Positions 12,803 to 23,156 of a stretch of 64,000 bases of DNA are shown piece after piece. The translations under genes were made by a program, and so were the position numbers. This DNA is from Steinernema hermaphroditum. Taxonomy: Eukaryota; Nematoda; Chromadorea; Rhabditida; Steinernematidae. A model generated the notes under the pieces. It worked only from the letters and a program-made list of their open reading frames with translations. It was not told the DNA's origin and searched no databases. Each line of letters opens with the position of its first letter. The first letter of the stretch is position 1. The stretch spans positions 1,488,001 through 1,552,000 of the forward strand of contig CM059621.1 in assembly GCA_030435675.1 (NCBI GenBank), given 5' to 3'.

Positions 12803-14531
12803 GAGCGTACAGACGATACGAATGTGCTATGTGTTTATTTTATTTTCGGTTCTATGTGTCAGATGTAATATATTTTACCATGGCGCTCGTTTTTTAACAA
12901 CACACTTGAGAAGAGCTTACTTCAAGGTCTCCGGTCTTGTTCGACAATGTCAGTTTTTTTGACGCTTTGACTTTTTTGACGACTTTTCGCCATTGACGTT
13001 TCCCATAACTTGGTTCTTCGCCATTTCTACTAGTAAATGGTGGTCCAATTGAGCGACAAAAAAAATTGAAAAATGGCTTGTTTTTCAGTCTGCACTCGAT
13101 AGTCACATGTTGTGTAAGGGTCTCGATCCACCGCGCTCTTGATGTGGCACAAACAGACGAGATGGGTGCGCCCGTTCCCAACGCACCCGTCCACTTCAAC
13201 ACAAGGAACGTACTTCCGCCATAAAATCGGGTTATTACTGCAGAAGTGCAACACACGCCGGCTTGTTATTCGCGCAATACTCCAACTCATGTTGTTTTGT
13301 GTTTGCGACACCTTTATAGCCGCAATAATCTGCAAAATTGTTGCGAAAACCTGTTCTGTATGATTTCAGTATCAAAGGTGCAGCAGCGAACGGTATACCT
13401 TATTTAATAGAGTTCTTTGCCAGCATAACTGGGGGTTATGCTCGAAAAGAAAGGGGCGAACTGATAGGATACATTGTAAATTGATCGCTCAATATTAACA
13501 AAAAAGAAGTCGTCACCAGCGACTTAAAAAACGAGTTCCGCTGTTTTCAGTTCCGCAAAACAATCACGCGATGGGGAAGTAGGGCTACGATTGTAATGAC
13601 GGGTGCTGTTTACTTCTGTTTTCGTATCGCAAGCGATATAAGAAAGAGTTTTGTTACAGTAAGTGACATGAGAGACGGACAATAGCCCCGAATAAACAGT
13701 AACGATATACATTATTTTATTGTTGAGATCATAAAACAAAAACGTGTCTTACCCCGAAGTTCTAGGTCCAATTAGGTCCAAAAAGGAATCCAATTATTAG
13801 CCTTTCTTTTGCTTTTGTCGTAAACATGATCGCTGATCTTTTTTTGGAAGCGCTCGTCGATGGCGAAAGTGTTGTGGTGCTCCTTATTTTTCTACGGTTT
13901 CGTTTACATTACTGTTTTGACAAGAATTTGCGTAAATACGGAGATCGCCTTTTGTACATCAATGGAAAGGAAAGAGCCATCCTAAGCCGCCCCCCGAATT
14001 GTTTCATTTCCCCGACAGCAACTCAGTTTCCCTAACTGGACTTTCCTCAGCTGACTCACAGTTCCCATGATAATCCCTTTACGTAAACAGTCCTGTTTTC
14101 CACGAGTAGGCATCAATTATTCCCAGGCTATAGGAAAATAATGGCAAGTTATCCCCAAGAAGGTTCACAAACGATGATGCATTACGTCTGGAGGAGCCGT
14201 GACAATGTATGGCAATGAATAGACTTTGGAAACCGCAAGTAACGCTTTTCTTCTCATGCTTGTTTTTAGTTATCCGTGAACAGATCAACGCCTTTGCTCT
14301 CTGTACTGATGAGCAACTTTCATGACTCATGAGAAACATATTCTGGCACCAACGTCATAAGCAAGCTAGTTTGAGGTGAACTCACTCAGAGTATCAGATG
14401 GCAACCAGGCTGAAGCTTTCGCCAATTAGTAAACCTGGAGATATGAGAAAAAAGCAGGGTGACCCTATCAAAATAGCTTTATTGAAAAGGTCTTGCCAAC
14501 CCGTTTGAGAAGGTATTGTCTTGCCCTGGTT
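12803..14531. other. Intergenic sequence, no gene seen
   Basis: AT-rich spacer; short open stretches only, none with a recognisable motif. Confidence 0.4.
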
Positions 14532-14908
14532 ATGTCCACCAATAACGCATTTTTTGAAAGCTCGTTATCATTAGGGAGCATTGTTCAAATGGAACCAGGG
14601 CTGCGCCGATTGGATGCCGGCATCATTGCCGGCTTTAAACGTAAATGCTACACGCCGGGTCGTCGTCTACTCCACAGCCAGTTGCTTAGAACTATGAACG
14701 CCTCATCCAAACTAGCTGATGGTAAGCACATTTTTTTTTATTTCATCACTATGTCTTTCTAAATACAGAGAGCATTGATGTAATGCTTTTCGCAGCTGCT
14801 GGATGTCTTGCTACCGCAATGGGGATTGCTTTCTTTCTTGTGAACAGCTACCACAGGATGCAGAAGGCCAAGAAAGTGAATAAGATTAATATTTATTCAA
14901 TACCATAG
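14532..14908 (+). CDS. Small basic protein with one C-terminal TM segment
   Basis: Two exons, 14532-14721 and 14769-14908 (330 nt, 109 aa). An Arg/Lys-rich N-terminal half (GLRRLDAGIIAGFKRKCYTP) is followed by one membrane segment (VMLFAAAGCLATAMGIAFFL) and a short basic tail (HRMQKAKKVNK). A second in-frame ATG at 14589 would give a 90-aa protein with a more mitochondrial-looking leader. The layout fits small single-pass mitochondrial inner-membrane subunits, but I recognise no specific family, so this is inference only. Confidence 0.5.
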
Positions 14909-15419
14909 TTGTGATTTGCCGCCGTGTTTGTGTGAATTAAAGGTCATGTTTGTGGGTTCAGTCGAGTGGGGTTCGTCCTTATAAATAATCACATCTTTTA
15001 TATGTACAGTTGTAGACATAAAGGGGGCCAGTCAGTGTAGACGCCAAAGAGAGACTATAGAGACCCAGCGATGCTCATGTTTCCGATGAAGTTAGCCGAT
15101 GATAATATGTGCACACGGCTTGTGTACCAGAAAGGGGTGATAGCTTGATATGCGGAATAGATGATGATAGTGTAATAGATCTGAAAGCCACAGTCACAAT
15201 GATGGTGGTGCTGTGGTGTTTTGTGAATTGTTCGTAGAACTCCGTCGTTAGTCTACCGTCGATTGTCGGCCAAAACGTTCAATTATGCAAATCCATGTGG
15301 GCGACCACGATCAGCCGAAAAAAACAAAATGGTAATGATGGTTGCGTTCGAACATTGACTTCCCGGTCCTTTTTAATAAAAGAACGCGTCCACAGAGCTT
15401 CACTCGACGCCGACTCGAA

Positions 15420-15665
15420 ATGAAAAGCACCGCTACTGTTCTAATTATTATCATTGTCTTCAGTTGTGCGGGAAATTCAGCGACCTTCCAGGTAACTAAG
15501 CATCTCTCTGTGTTATTATCATGATCGCTTTTGAAGGTTCAGAGACCAAATACGTTGGCAAAGGATGGAAAGGAAAGCGAAAGATATATGCGTCCTTCAA
15601 AAAATATCGACGTCCAAAGGGAAATCGCTCTCTTTCAGCACAGTAATTTCTTAATCGCTGTTTGA
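15420..15665 (+). CDS. Putative small secreted peptide precursor
   Basis: Exon 1 (15420-15491) encodes a clear signal peptide, MKSTATVLIIIIVFSCAGNS, ending ATFQ. Exon 2 runs from 15543 (or 15537 with an alternative AG) to the TGA at 15663-15665, giving about 64 aa in all. The mature part is short, charged and Cys-free (RPNTLAKDGKESERYMRPSK...). It has no dibasic-flanked RFamide or similar repeat, so it is not a classical neuropeptide precursor. Could be a secreted effector or a non-conserved ORF. Confidence 0.45.
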
Positions 15666-15977
15666 TCGCTTGTGTTCGCTTCCCTGAGAACGATAACTGT
15701 TGTAATATTTAACGATCTCTTTATAGTACTCAGTTCAAATGGTCTTGCATGTTTGTCCACGTTATATGTTATACACCTACACATTTTCTCACGCTACATG
15801 TTAATTCCATTGGCATCAAACTTGCCATGAACAGCAACTTGTTGGGTGCAGCACTGGAATGTTTCAGTCACCTATGCGTCATGTTTAGGCTCCCTTTTTT
15901 CCCTTTTTGTTCGACAGCCCAATTTCACTTTATTAAATACATGTTGCAAGCATTGTAGCGGAAAGAAGCTTCATGGG

Positions 15978-16401
15978 CTAGCAGGGCTGGAAGGACCACT
16001 GAGCCCCATAGATATGACCAGCGCTCAGGCTGGCTAGCTTCTGGAAAGCGGTCTTCGAAAGATCGATATGCCCAGCAGTGCAGCCGGCGCACTTGTCCTT
16101 GACAGGCACCGTGATGGTCTTGCCGTTGTAGCTGACACGCACGCAGACGTTACGGCAAACTAGGAGGCATAACACTGTGAGTTTGAAAAATAGGCTTACG
16201 AGGATCATTATTGGGGTTAGAGGCTGTCCAGAATGAAGGGCTCACGGCCACCAAATCCTGCGTGGCGGCATTTATCTGCGTACCACACGCACCGTATCCA
16301 GCGTTATCATAGTATGTGAAATCGCCATTGTAGACTTGCCCAAAAGTGAAGGCGCTGGCGGAAGAAGAAGCAATGAGAACGAGAAGCAGAGGACGGAACA
16401 T
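15978..16401 (-). CDS. Expansin/RlpA-like double-psi beta-barrel secreted protein 1
   Basis: Exons 16401-16200 and 16159-15978 (384 nt, 127 aa). Signal peptide MFRPLLLVLIASSSASA, then a single barrel domain with the expansin/RlpA pattern: NGDFTYYDNAGYGACGTQIN, DLVAVSPSFW, CRNVCVRVSYNGKTITVPVK, DKCAGC, and GHIDLSKTAFQKLA with the HxDLS acidic site, ending AQWSFQPC. Family proteins loosen cell-wall polysaccharides or act as protease inhibitors. No second carbohydrate-binding domain is present, so it is a one-domain form like bacterial and fungal secreted types. Acquisition of such genes from microbes is known in several nematodes; here that is inference. A TATA-like catatag lies upstream. Confidence 0.8.
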
Positions 16402-17772
16402 GGCTTGTCAGTGAGCCAATGGTGAAATCTGATGGCTACACCTCTATATGAGGAGTGTCAACGGGCGGGTTTGCATGCAAATCAGTGTTGTATTGGGGCT
16501 TACGTACATTAGTAATGAACATTTATTATTTGTGCTGGGCCGGAGAACAGATTTTCACACTGAGAAAGTAGTATTCACCCCCAGATTGTCGAATGATAAT
16601 GCACTGCAAAATTGGAGCAATCGGACACCGATCTCATTCCAAAGCTTCTGCTGATTTTTATGCAGAAATCGTTCTGCTAACAATCACACCCTGCTTATTA
16701 AAAGAATCATCTCGATAGCCAAATTATCCAGGCTATCTTGACATTTTGCTCATGGTTGCATCGAAAGGAAGGTCAAAATTTTCGAAATACACGATTTGAA
16801 ATGACTGAAAACGCAACTGGGTTGTCGGTCCGCTTTTTCGTTCTCGGCCGTCGTTTTGGGTGCAATGATCGCCCAGCTTTCAGAACCCTGGAACACCCGG
16901 GAGACATAGTATCCACCTTGCTAAGAAGCCCGTCATCACCGCCCGGAGTCATTGCGCGCCTAAAGTTGGTCGCAATTCCGAGCTCTACAGCTCCATTCGA
17001 TCCAAAGATGGCTGCCCATTTCGTTCGCAGTAATCCACCGCCTGCGTTGCAACGGAAATGGGCTCTTACCACTACAGTGTAAGATCGGTCAAGATGTCGT
17101 CTGCACATGCAGGATGATTGTGATGATATTCGCGATATACCTTGCTCTGATAGCTTTTCTTGTGATGGTTATTGTTCAGGACTGCGTGTGCCTCGTCTTC
17201 TCTTCACTTTGAGGGAAATAAACAAACTGTTGAGACTCAACACTCTCGCAGCGATTTTAAAAGAAGAAAACTCATATTATAAGTCGGCTCAACTGATCGT
17301 AGCAACTGATCCCATTCGAAAGCGACTGCCTAAACGCTATAATGCGAGAGAGAAAAATTTAATTGCGTTGTGTGTCCAATTTTTTCTTACTTCTGCGAGT
17401 GTTCAATTAAAGTGCAGTCTTTTATGTTACTTGCAACATACACATGGAGTACGGGTCGCTCTAGCTAAGTGGTAGTGCTTCGGAGCTCTCAGACGCCAGC
17501 TTATACAGGAGAACGTTTTTGACAGAGCGTTGTGTTTTGATTTTTAGCATGAGAAAGTTTTGTTTATGACAAGGCTCATTGTACCCAAAAGAAAAAGCTA
17601 TTATCAGCTTCGGAAAACAGCAATACAAAACTCTAATATTAGAAAATTAGCATTGTGCGGCACCTGTTTACAACGCTTTCAGAGAGAAATGTCAGATAGG
17701 TAATATGCTCCAGACTCGGCTGTGTGCTATGCCTCAAGCGCAGTATTCAGGTTTAGTACATAGTTTCAGAAA
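16402..17772. repeat. Spacer holding a diverged retroposon copy (about 16820-17000)
   Basis: 16820-17000 aligns by eye with the centre of the 612-bp retroposon at 23341-23952 (shared blocks ttctcggccgtcgtt, gcaatgatcgcccag, aagaagcccgtca), but with many substitutions. The rest of the spacer, including an open stretch at 17107-17475, shows no recognisable gene. Confidence 0.55.
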
Positions 17773-19065
17773 ATGAACAACTCTACCTTTGTGTACGGTG
17801 CCGAGCTGCAGGGAAGAGGATATGTTACAACGACCGATCTCATTTTCGGAATTATGACAACGACGGTGGGTACCGTTTTACAGTTTTGTACGAATGGTGC
17901 TTTAGACAGGATTTATTGCGTTTGGATCAGCGATTGTTGACCTATACATGATCAAAAGAATCAAAATCTTCCACAACGCTTTTGGATTTCTCTGGGCTAC
18001 AAGAAGTATCGCCGAGATGTTCACGGATCTCTCGTTTGCGCTGTATACCGGGCCAGTTACAATACTGTAGGCATTAGCAGTCTGTTTGAGAGACTATACA
18101 CAGCTTCAGACAAAGCACAAACATGAATCCTTACGTCTCGATCATCGTCTACCAGTACGCCTTCACATTCACCTATCTTCAATGTGTCATGAACCTGGTG
18201 ATCGCCGTAAATCGTTTTGTCGCCGTCTGGTTTCCCATGCATTACAGAGGAATTTTCAAGAAGAAAATATGCTGGTTTGTGACGATTTTCGGGGCTTGTC
18301 AGTCAGTAAGTATACCGGCACTCTATATAAGTGAGTGTCAGCAGAGTGTGCCCTGAACGATGTGTTCTTCTAGTATTGCCGTGTCAAAATATTGCATACG
18401 GGCCTCGGTTCTACGCCAATGTTTTTGCCAAATGCAGCGCCGATATGGAAAGAGATTATTCTCTTTTGGCTTACGTATTGGTAAAGGCATGTTTCATAAC
18501 TGCATGTTCCTGTACTGCGGTCATCAATTTCACGACGTTTTGCAAGATAGGACATGTCAGATTTGTATGATTTGAACAGTGTGTCGGCATAACAATGCTA
18601 TTTAGACTTCCAGAGCGAGGTACGAAAGTGAAGAATTCCGAAGAGATGTTCGGCTGTTCGTATTGGTCACCTACAGTTTCAATTCGTCTTCTAATGGTCA
18701 TATTTCAGGGGGTTATCCAGGACATACTGATGATGTTTATCGCCTTGATGATCTTACTGTTCAACACAAAGACGGACCTCGGCATAATAGGTGCTCTGTT
18801 GAGCTATGATGGAGTGATCTTCGTCTACACATTTAACACGTATGCCTTACAGGTTACAGACGTACTGCAGTTCGGCATTACTCTTAGGGTCTCCATGGTT
18901 CTGTGCAACCCAGAATGTCGCCGTGTTCTGTTTGGCGAAAGAGCGGTGAGTGTAGCACCTAAGTACAGTATGACTGAGAGTACCGTTGTTCCATGCGCTC
19001 CGACAGCCGCCGCACTCCCTGGGATGCCAACGATAAAAGAAGTAAACGAAGTAGCAGTGAATTAG
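17773..19065 (+). CDS. Srx-type 7TM chemoreceptor, seven exons (copy 1)
   Basis: Exons 17773-17865, 17906-18066, 18110-18330, 18374-18564, 18606-18659, 18709-18839 and 18888-19065 (1029 nt, 342 aa). Key blocks are GFIAFGSAIVDLYMIKR (TM1), CVMNLVIAVNRFVAVWFPMHY (TM3 with the Srx NRF...FP.HY signature), IGHVRF after TM5, FVLGVIQDIL at TM6, and LLSYDGVIFVY at TM7. Every exon has the same length as its counterpart in the paralogue at 37477. The sixth intron (18840-18887, 48 nt, GTATGC...CTTAG) is open in frame; reading through it would make TM7 too long, and the paralogue has a TAG there. Exon 5 could use GTCACC six bases later. Likely an olfactory receptor with unknown ligand. Confidence 0.85.
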
Positions 19066-19808
19066 AAATTACATTCTCTAGCTCTACAACGTTTTGTAGT
19101 ATCGTTCAGTTATTGGTCTACCGATATATTTTGAATGATCTTCCGATTCTCGTTACTTATCCACATGTGTAGCATCTCCGACTTGTTTGTTCATCTACAT
19201 AAAGCAAATACTTCAGTTGAAATAAAAGTAAAACATCAGTCCAGTTTGTGTCAACTGAGAAACTTCTGTTGTACCGCTATGAGACATCTTTGTGATCGCC
19301 GTGTGTAGGCGAAGCTAGAGTAGGATCAATGCTGGTGTGTTTTACATCTTCCTTGTACATGTACGCGGCATCCAGCTGGCTACAATGCCGTTTATTCGAG
19401 ACAATAACCAAGAAATGAAGCTACCTGTTGCATCATGGTGCAATAGCACATTCAAAGATATGTCTTTTCACAGCACATATAGTACAAGTGACTTTCTATA
19501 ACAGCTCATCCGCAACTACTCGCACTAATTTATTCCCAAACGCTTCACGGCGTTAGTTCCTATTTCTTGTTGACATTAACAGTAGCACCAATCGTGAAAT
19601 GACTTCTTCGAACATGAGGACTCTTTTCGCTACCAGTGTTGGGACTATCCCGTTCTGTCACTGCTTCTTTTCATGCTCGAAAGTCCTTCATGCTTGAGGC
19701 AGTTATTTTGGCAATTACCGTAGGATGACTGGTGATCGCTTCGCGGTCGGTTTTCCATTTTATGACTTGACAGAGAATAACAAAAATACCAGTCTGCCGT
19801 ATAGCACC
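19066..19808. other. Intergenic sequence, no gene seen
   Basis: No gene. An AATAAA (about 19221) fits the 3' end of the Srx gene upstream. Confidence 0.4.
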
Positions 19809-19913
19809 GTGACACGACATAAGAGCGCCGGATTTAAGCGCGCCGAAATAAGCGCGCCGTCATAAGCGCGCCGCGACATAAGCGCGCCGTCATAAGCGCT
19901 CTTATGTCATGAC
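19809..19913. repeat. 105-bp foldback element with internal GC-rich tandem repeats
   Basis: Inverted termini gacataagagcgc (19816-19828) and gcgctcttatgtc (19896-19908) flank several copies of a taagcgcgcc unit. The whole insert is bracketed by a 13-bp direct repeat, gccgtatagcacc, at 19796-19808 and 19914-19926. Each unit is partly self-complementary, so the DNA or RNA could form a strong hairpin. Confidence 0.75.
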
Positions 19914-19993
19914 GCCGTATAGCACCTCTTCAATTGGATTTTAGGATCATATTTTCTCCCCGGGTGGTCCTTTTCACAACGCTGACATTTCAG

Positions 19994-20106
19994 ATGATTG
20001 GGAATGGATTGACTATGTTCGTCTATTCGAGCGTCGAAAGAGCGACCAGCACGATGCTCCTTGCTCTATCGTTAGCCGTTACTGATTGGCCTCTTTTGTG
20101 TACCAG
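19994..20106 (+). pseudogene. Orphan exon resembling TM1-TM2 of a rhodopsin-like GPCR
   Basis: After a good acceptor (catttcag) an open stretch reads MIGNGLTMFVYSS then STMLLALSLAVTDWPLL, the GN-x(n)-V and LxLAVxD pattern of TM1 and TM2 in peptide-receptor-like GPCRs. No flanking exons are seen before the opposite-strand expansin-like gene at 20227, so it looks like a fragment. It could also be chance hydrophobic sequence. Confidence 0.35.
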
Positions 20107-20226
20107 GCTATCATTTCCCTTGTGTACCAGGCTTTGCACCAATTTTTTTTGCACCACTCTGATTATCATATCATGGGGGGGATAAAGAATGATAATTTAT
20201 TAACCGCACGCAAACAAATGATTCAT

Positions 20227-20653
20227 TTAGCAGTGCTCGAAGGACCACTGAGCCCCGAAGATGTGTCCGTTGTTGATGTCGGCGAGCTGCGCAAACGCCG
20301 TCTGCGAAAGGTCGATATGCTGCCAATCGCAACTGGGGCACTTGTCCTTGACAGGTACGGTGATGGTCTTGCCGTTGTAGCTGACACGGACGCAGACGTT
20401 GCTACAGACTAAAGAGCAATATGATCTTTTAAATTATTCATTTCATACGCGGGTCATCGTTCGAATTGGCGGTGGTCCAGTATGTGGAGCTTACGGCCAC
20501 CAGATCTTCGGTGCCGGCATTTATCTGCGTGCCGCACGCACCGTATCCAGCGTCGTTGTAGTAAGTAAAATCTCCATTGACGGGTTGTCCAATTGTGAAT
20601 GCGCCAACGGCACAGGCGTTAAGACCGAAAACAAGAAGCAGAGGACGAAACAT
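20227..20653 (-). CDS. Expansin/RlpA-like double-psi beta-barrel secreted protein 2
   Basis: Exons 20653-20449 and 20408-20227 (387 nt, 128 aa), paralogue of the gene at 15978 with an identical second-exon length (182 nt) and intron phase. Signal peptide MFRPLLLVFGLNACAVGA, then NGDFTYYNDAGYGACGTQIN, CVRVSYNGKTITVPVK, DKCPSC and QHIDLSQTAFAQLA, ending AQWSFEHC. A TATATAA about 40 bp upstream of the ATG (near 20690 on the minus strand) is a likely TATA box. The two copies are separated by an Srx gene, so the pair predates or was split by local rearrangement. Confidence 0.8.
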
Positions 20654-21356
20654 TTCGGGCCGATGATAGATCTCTGCGAACATTTTGCTTATATATGGGT
20701 TGTTGACCCAGAATTCGTTGTCGTTTTGCCTATATCGTGGATGTTTGATGTTTGTTGTTGTTGCCGGGTGCAAAAAAAAGGATTATCAGTAACGTGGCGT
20801 GGCTACCTATGAATAACGAATGCTGATATGCTTCAGAATTGGAGCAATCGGTCAGAAATCTGATTCTTGTTTTATCATTATTTCCATTTTGCCGACAACA
20901 GCAAATTCAAATCCAGCTTGACATTTCACGCGTGTTCCTAAGTATTCCCGGGCCCCACTTTTTCTCGCTATAATTTCCAAAGTAGGGATTATGTATCATT
21001 TTAAATGCGAAAGAATTGTGGAAGATGGTAGGTGAATTTGAGGAGGCATCCCGCCGATTCGGACTGGCGATCAACACAAGCAAGACGATGGCGTATAAAC
21101 TGATGGAATTGCTGCGTTCTAGTCAGACATAGTCACTGATTACGGTCGATCTTGTTAATCTCTCTTGCCGTTTTTTAGACGTCGTATGCTACCTGATCAC
21201 GCTAACCGGATCGAATATCCACAGAGACATCACCAATAATGCCAGCGTTGTGAATATTCGTTTACGATTTAAGAAATAAACAAATACATTGAACTGTCAT
21301 CGATAAGAAGACGACATAAAACACGATTCAAAACTTCGTACAGGCTCCGTCGTCCA

Positions 21357-22378
21357 CTAATGAACGTAACCACCTGTCGGTGTTATTTGACTGGTGGTCT
21401 GTTCCGACTCGAGAAACGGGAAGACCCCATGGCGAATTGACCTGAAAACACGATTATCAATCTTGCTTCTAAGAAAAACTAACTTGGATACAGCCAAAAG
21501 AAGAACTGGCATGAGAATCAATTTGTCAAACTGATGAGAAAACATTAAAACTACTTCAGCCAAGAGAGAAACAGGAAAAAACGCCGCGCCAAAATGATAT
21601 ATACAGGTGTAAGAAGAGTCGCACATGAATCTGATTACAGCAAAGATCAGGATTGAATTTTGCTTCCACATTGAGAAGAGTGATGGTTTGTTGAGTACAA
21701 ACGTAACACGCAGTTTGATCATGTAACCAAAGAGAACGACATAGATACAAAGGATCAGACCGTTCATGGCAAGCACATACGAACTGCCAATGGATGCCAT
21801 GAGGATGGTTCCGGGGAATGCTTCGTCAATGGAGATCTTGTAGTGGTTGGGTAGTATGTGAAGTCTACAACATGGACTAACAAGAAGTGTAAAATTGACC
21901 ATGCCGATCAGCCATCCTATTGCAGCTAGGATCTAAAAAAACTTCATGGTCACAAGGCATGCTAGAATTCATTACCATGTGGAGTCTGTCCGAATATCTG
22001 AAACCTGCCATGACCTTCAAACGATTGATCGCCAACACAAAGCTGAGAAATATTTCCGCTCGGTTAGCCGAAACAAGCGCATTTATGGCGACCGGCCAAG
22101 GATAAAAGCCGATGAGACGTGAAAGGCCTATCAGAATGTATCCAGGACACATTATCATCTCTGTGATGCTGATCTGCATCAACAGCCGATAGCAGTCCTG
22201 TTTACGGTAGGCGGCTTGTGTGCAAAGGACCTGTAAAGCGCTTTGTATCGAAACAGAATCATGAACTTACCCAGAGAATCCTCGAGTGCAGAAGGAAAAA
22301 CGCTAAAGCTGTCAAGGAGAAGATGATTCCAAATATTTGAAAAGGAACACTGTTAATATCAGACATCGTAGTATTCAT
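21357..22378 (-). CDS. Srt-like 7TM chemoreceptor A
   Basis: Exons 22378-22271, 22230-21976, 21932-21484 and 21441-21357 (897 nt, 298 aa). TM1 lies in MSDINSVPFQIFGIIFSLTA. Exon 2 carries DCYRLLMQISITEM, FYPWPVAINALVS and LSFVLAINRLKVMAGFRYS, a pattern like the CYk.M...Di and NR motifs of the Srt family. The C-terminal half has KISIDEAFPGTIL and NKPSLFSMWKQNSILIFAV. The last intron is 42 nt (GTTAGT...TTTTCAG, 21442-21483) and open in frame; copy C has a stop in the equivalent intron, which proves it. Exon lengths are identical in copies A and C. Family assignment beyond 7TM chemoreceptor is tentative. Confidence 0.72.
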
Positions 22379-23156
22379 TTGTATGGATATTATGGGGATC
22401 TGTTCTACGATACCACGGGGATATGTTCTATACTGAGCAAGAATGTTAATTGCCTTCCATTGTGTGGCTGAATGAGTCTAAACAATTGATATTTTGACAC
22501 TTGATGGGAAAAGTGAAGAAAAATATGTTTCGCGTTGCCTGTCTGTGGCTATAACAACGAATACAGAATTCATCAACGGGAACAAAAAGGGGTAGTTAAC
22601 TGAAACCTGGGAATAGCAAACGTTAATTAACATCTGTTGACTTCCGGTTTCCTTTCCTCTTATCTAACTTTTCTCATGTGCCATGAGAAAAAAGGAAGAA
22701 TACGGTTTTCTCGTGCGTTGTTCGCCTACCCGTTCTTCGAATGGAGTAATTTGATTACTGTATTGAAATGTGAATACAGGTTCACACAGATGAGAATCAA
22801 GATAAAAACCAGTCAACAATGAGTGATGTATAGACAAAGATCTGAAGACGGTAATGTAAATGTGTAATTAGAGATGTTTAACTCGACCATGTTTATTGCC
22901 AGTTAAACAGCCGGTACGTAGTAAGAACACGTGGATTACGTCTACGCAGTAAACAAGACGTACATCCCTCAGGAAAAAAATGAATAAATTGTTGTGCTCG
23001 CTGTCGTCACCTGCATAAGCCACCTGAAACTGTCAAGCAGGAAATAGGAATTTTCTCTCTTTGCACTCTTTGTACACTTCGCAATCAGAAATGACCCCTG
23101 TCGAGATGTCAATCTTTCACGGATCACATTATATGATTAGCACCGACTAGAAGAAC
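22379..23156. repeat. 5' flank of receptor A, part of a segmental triplication
   Basis: No gene. Long stretches match the flanks of receptors B and C; the block around ccggtacgtagt and gtaaacaaga recurs near 22910, 26745 and 33160, so gene and promoter region were duplicated together. Confidence 0.65.

Noticed and set aside
17107..17475. 122-codon plus-strand ORF
   Set aside because: No domain, no splice partners, and its start overlaps the diverged retroposon flank.
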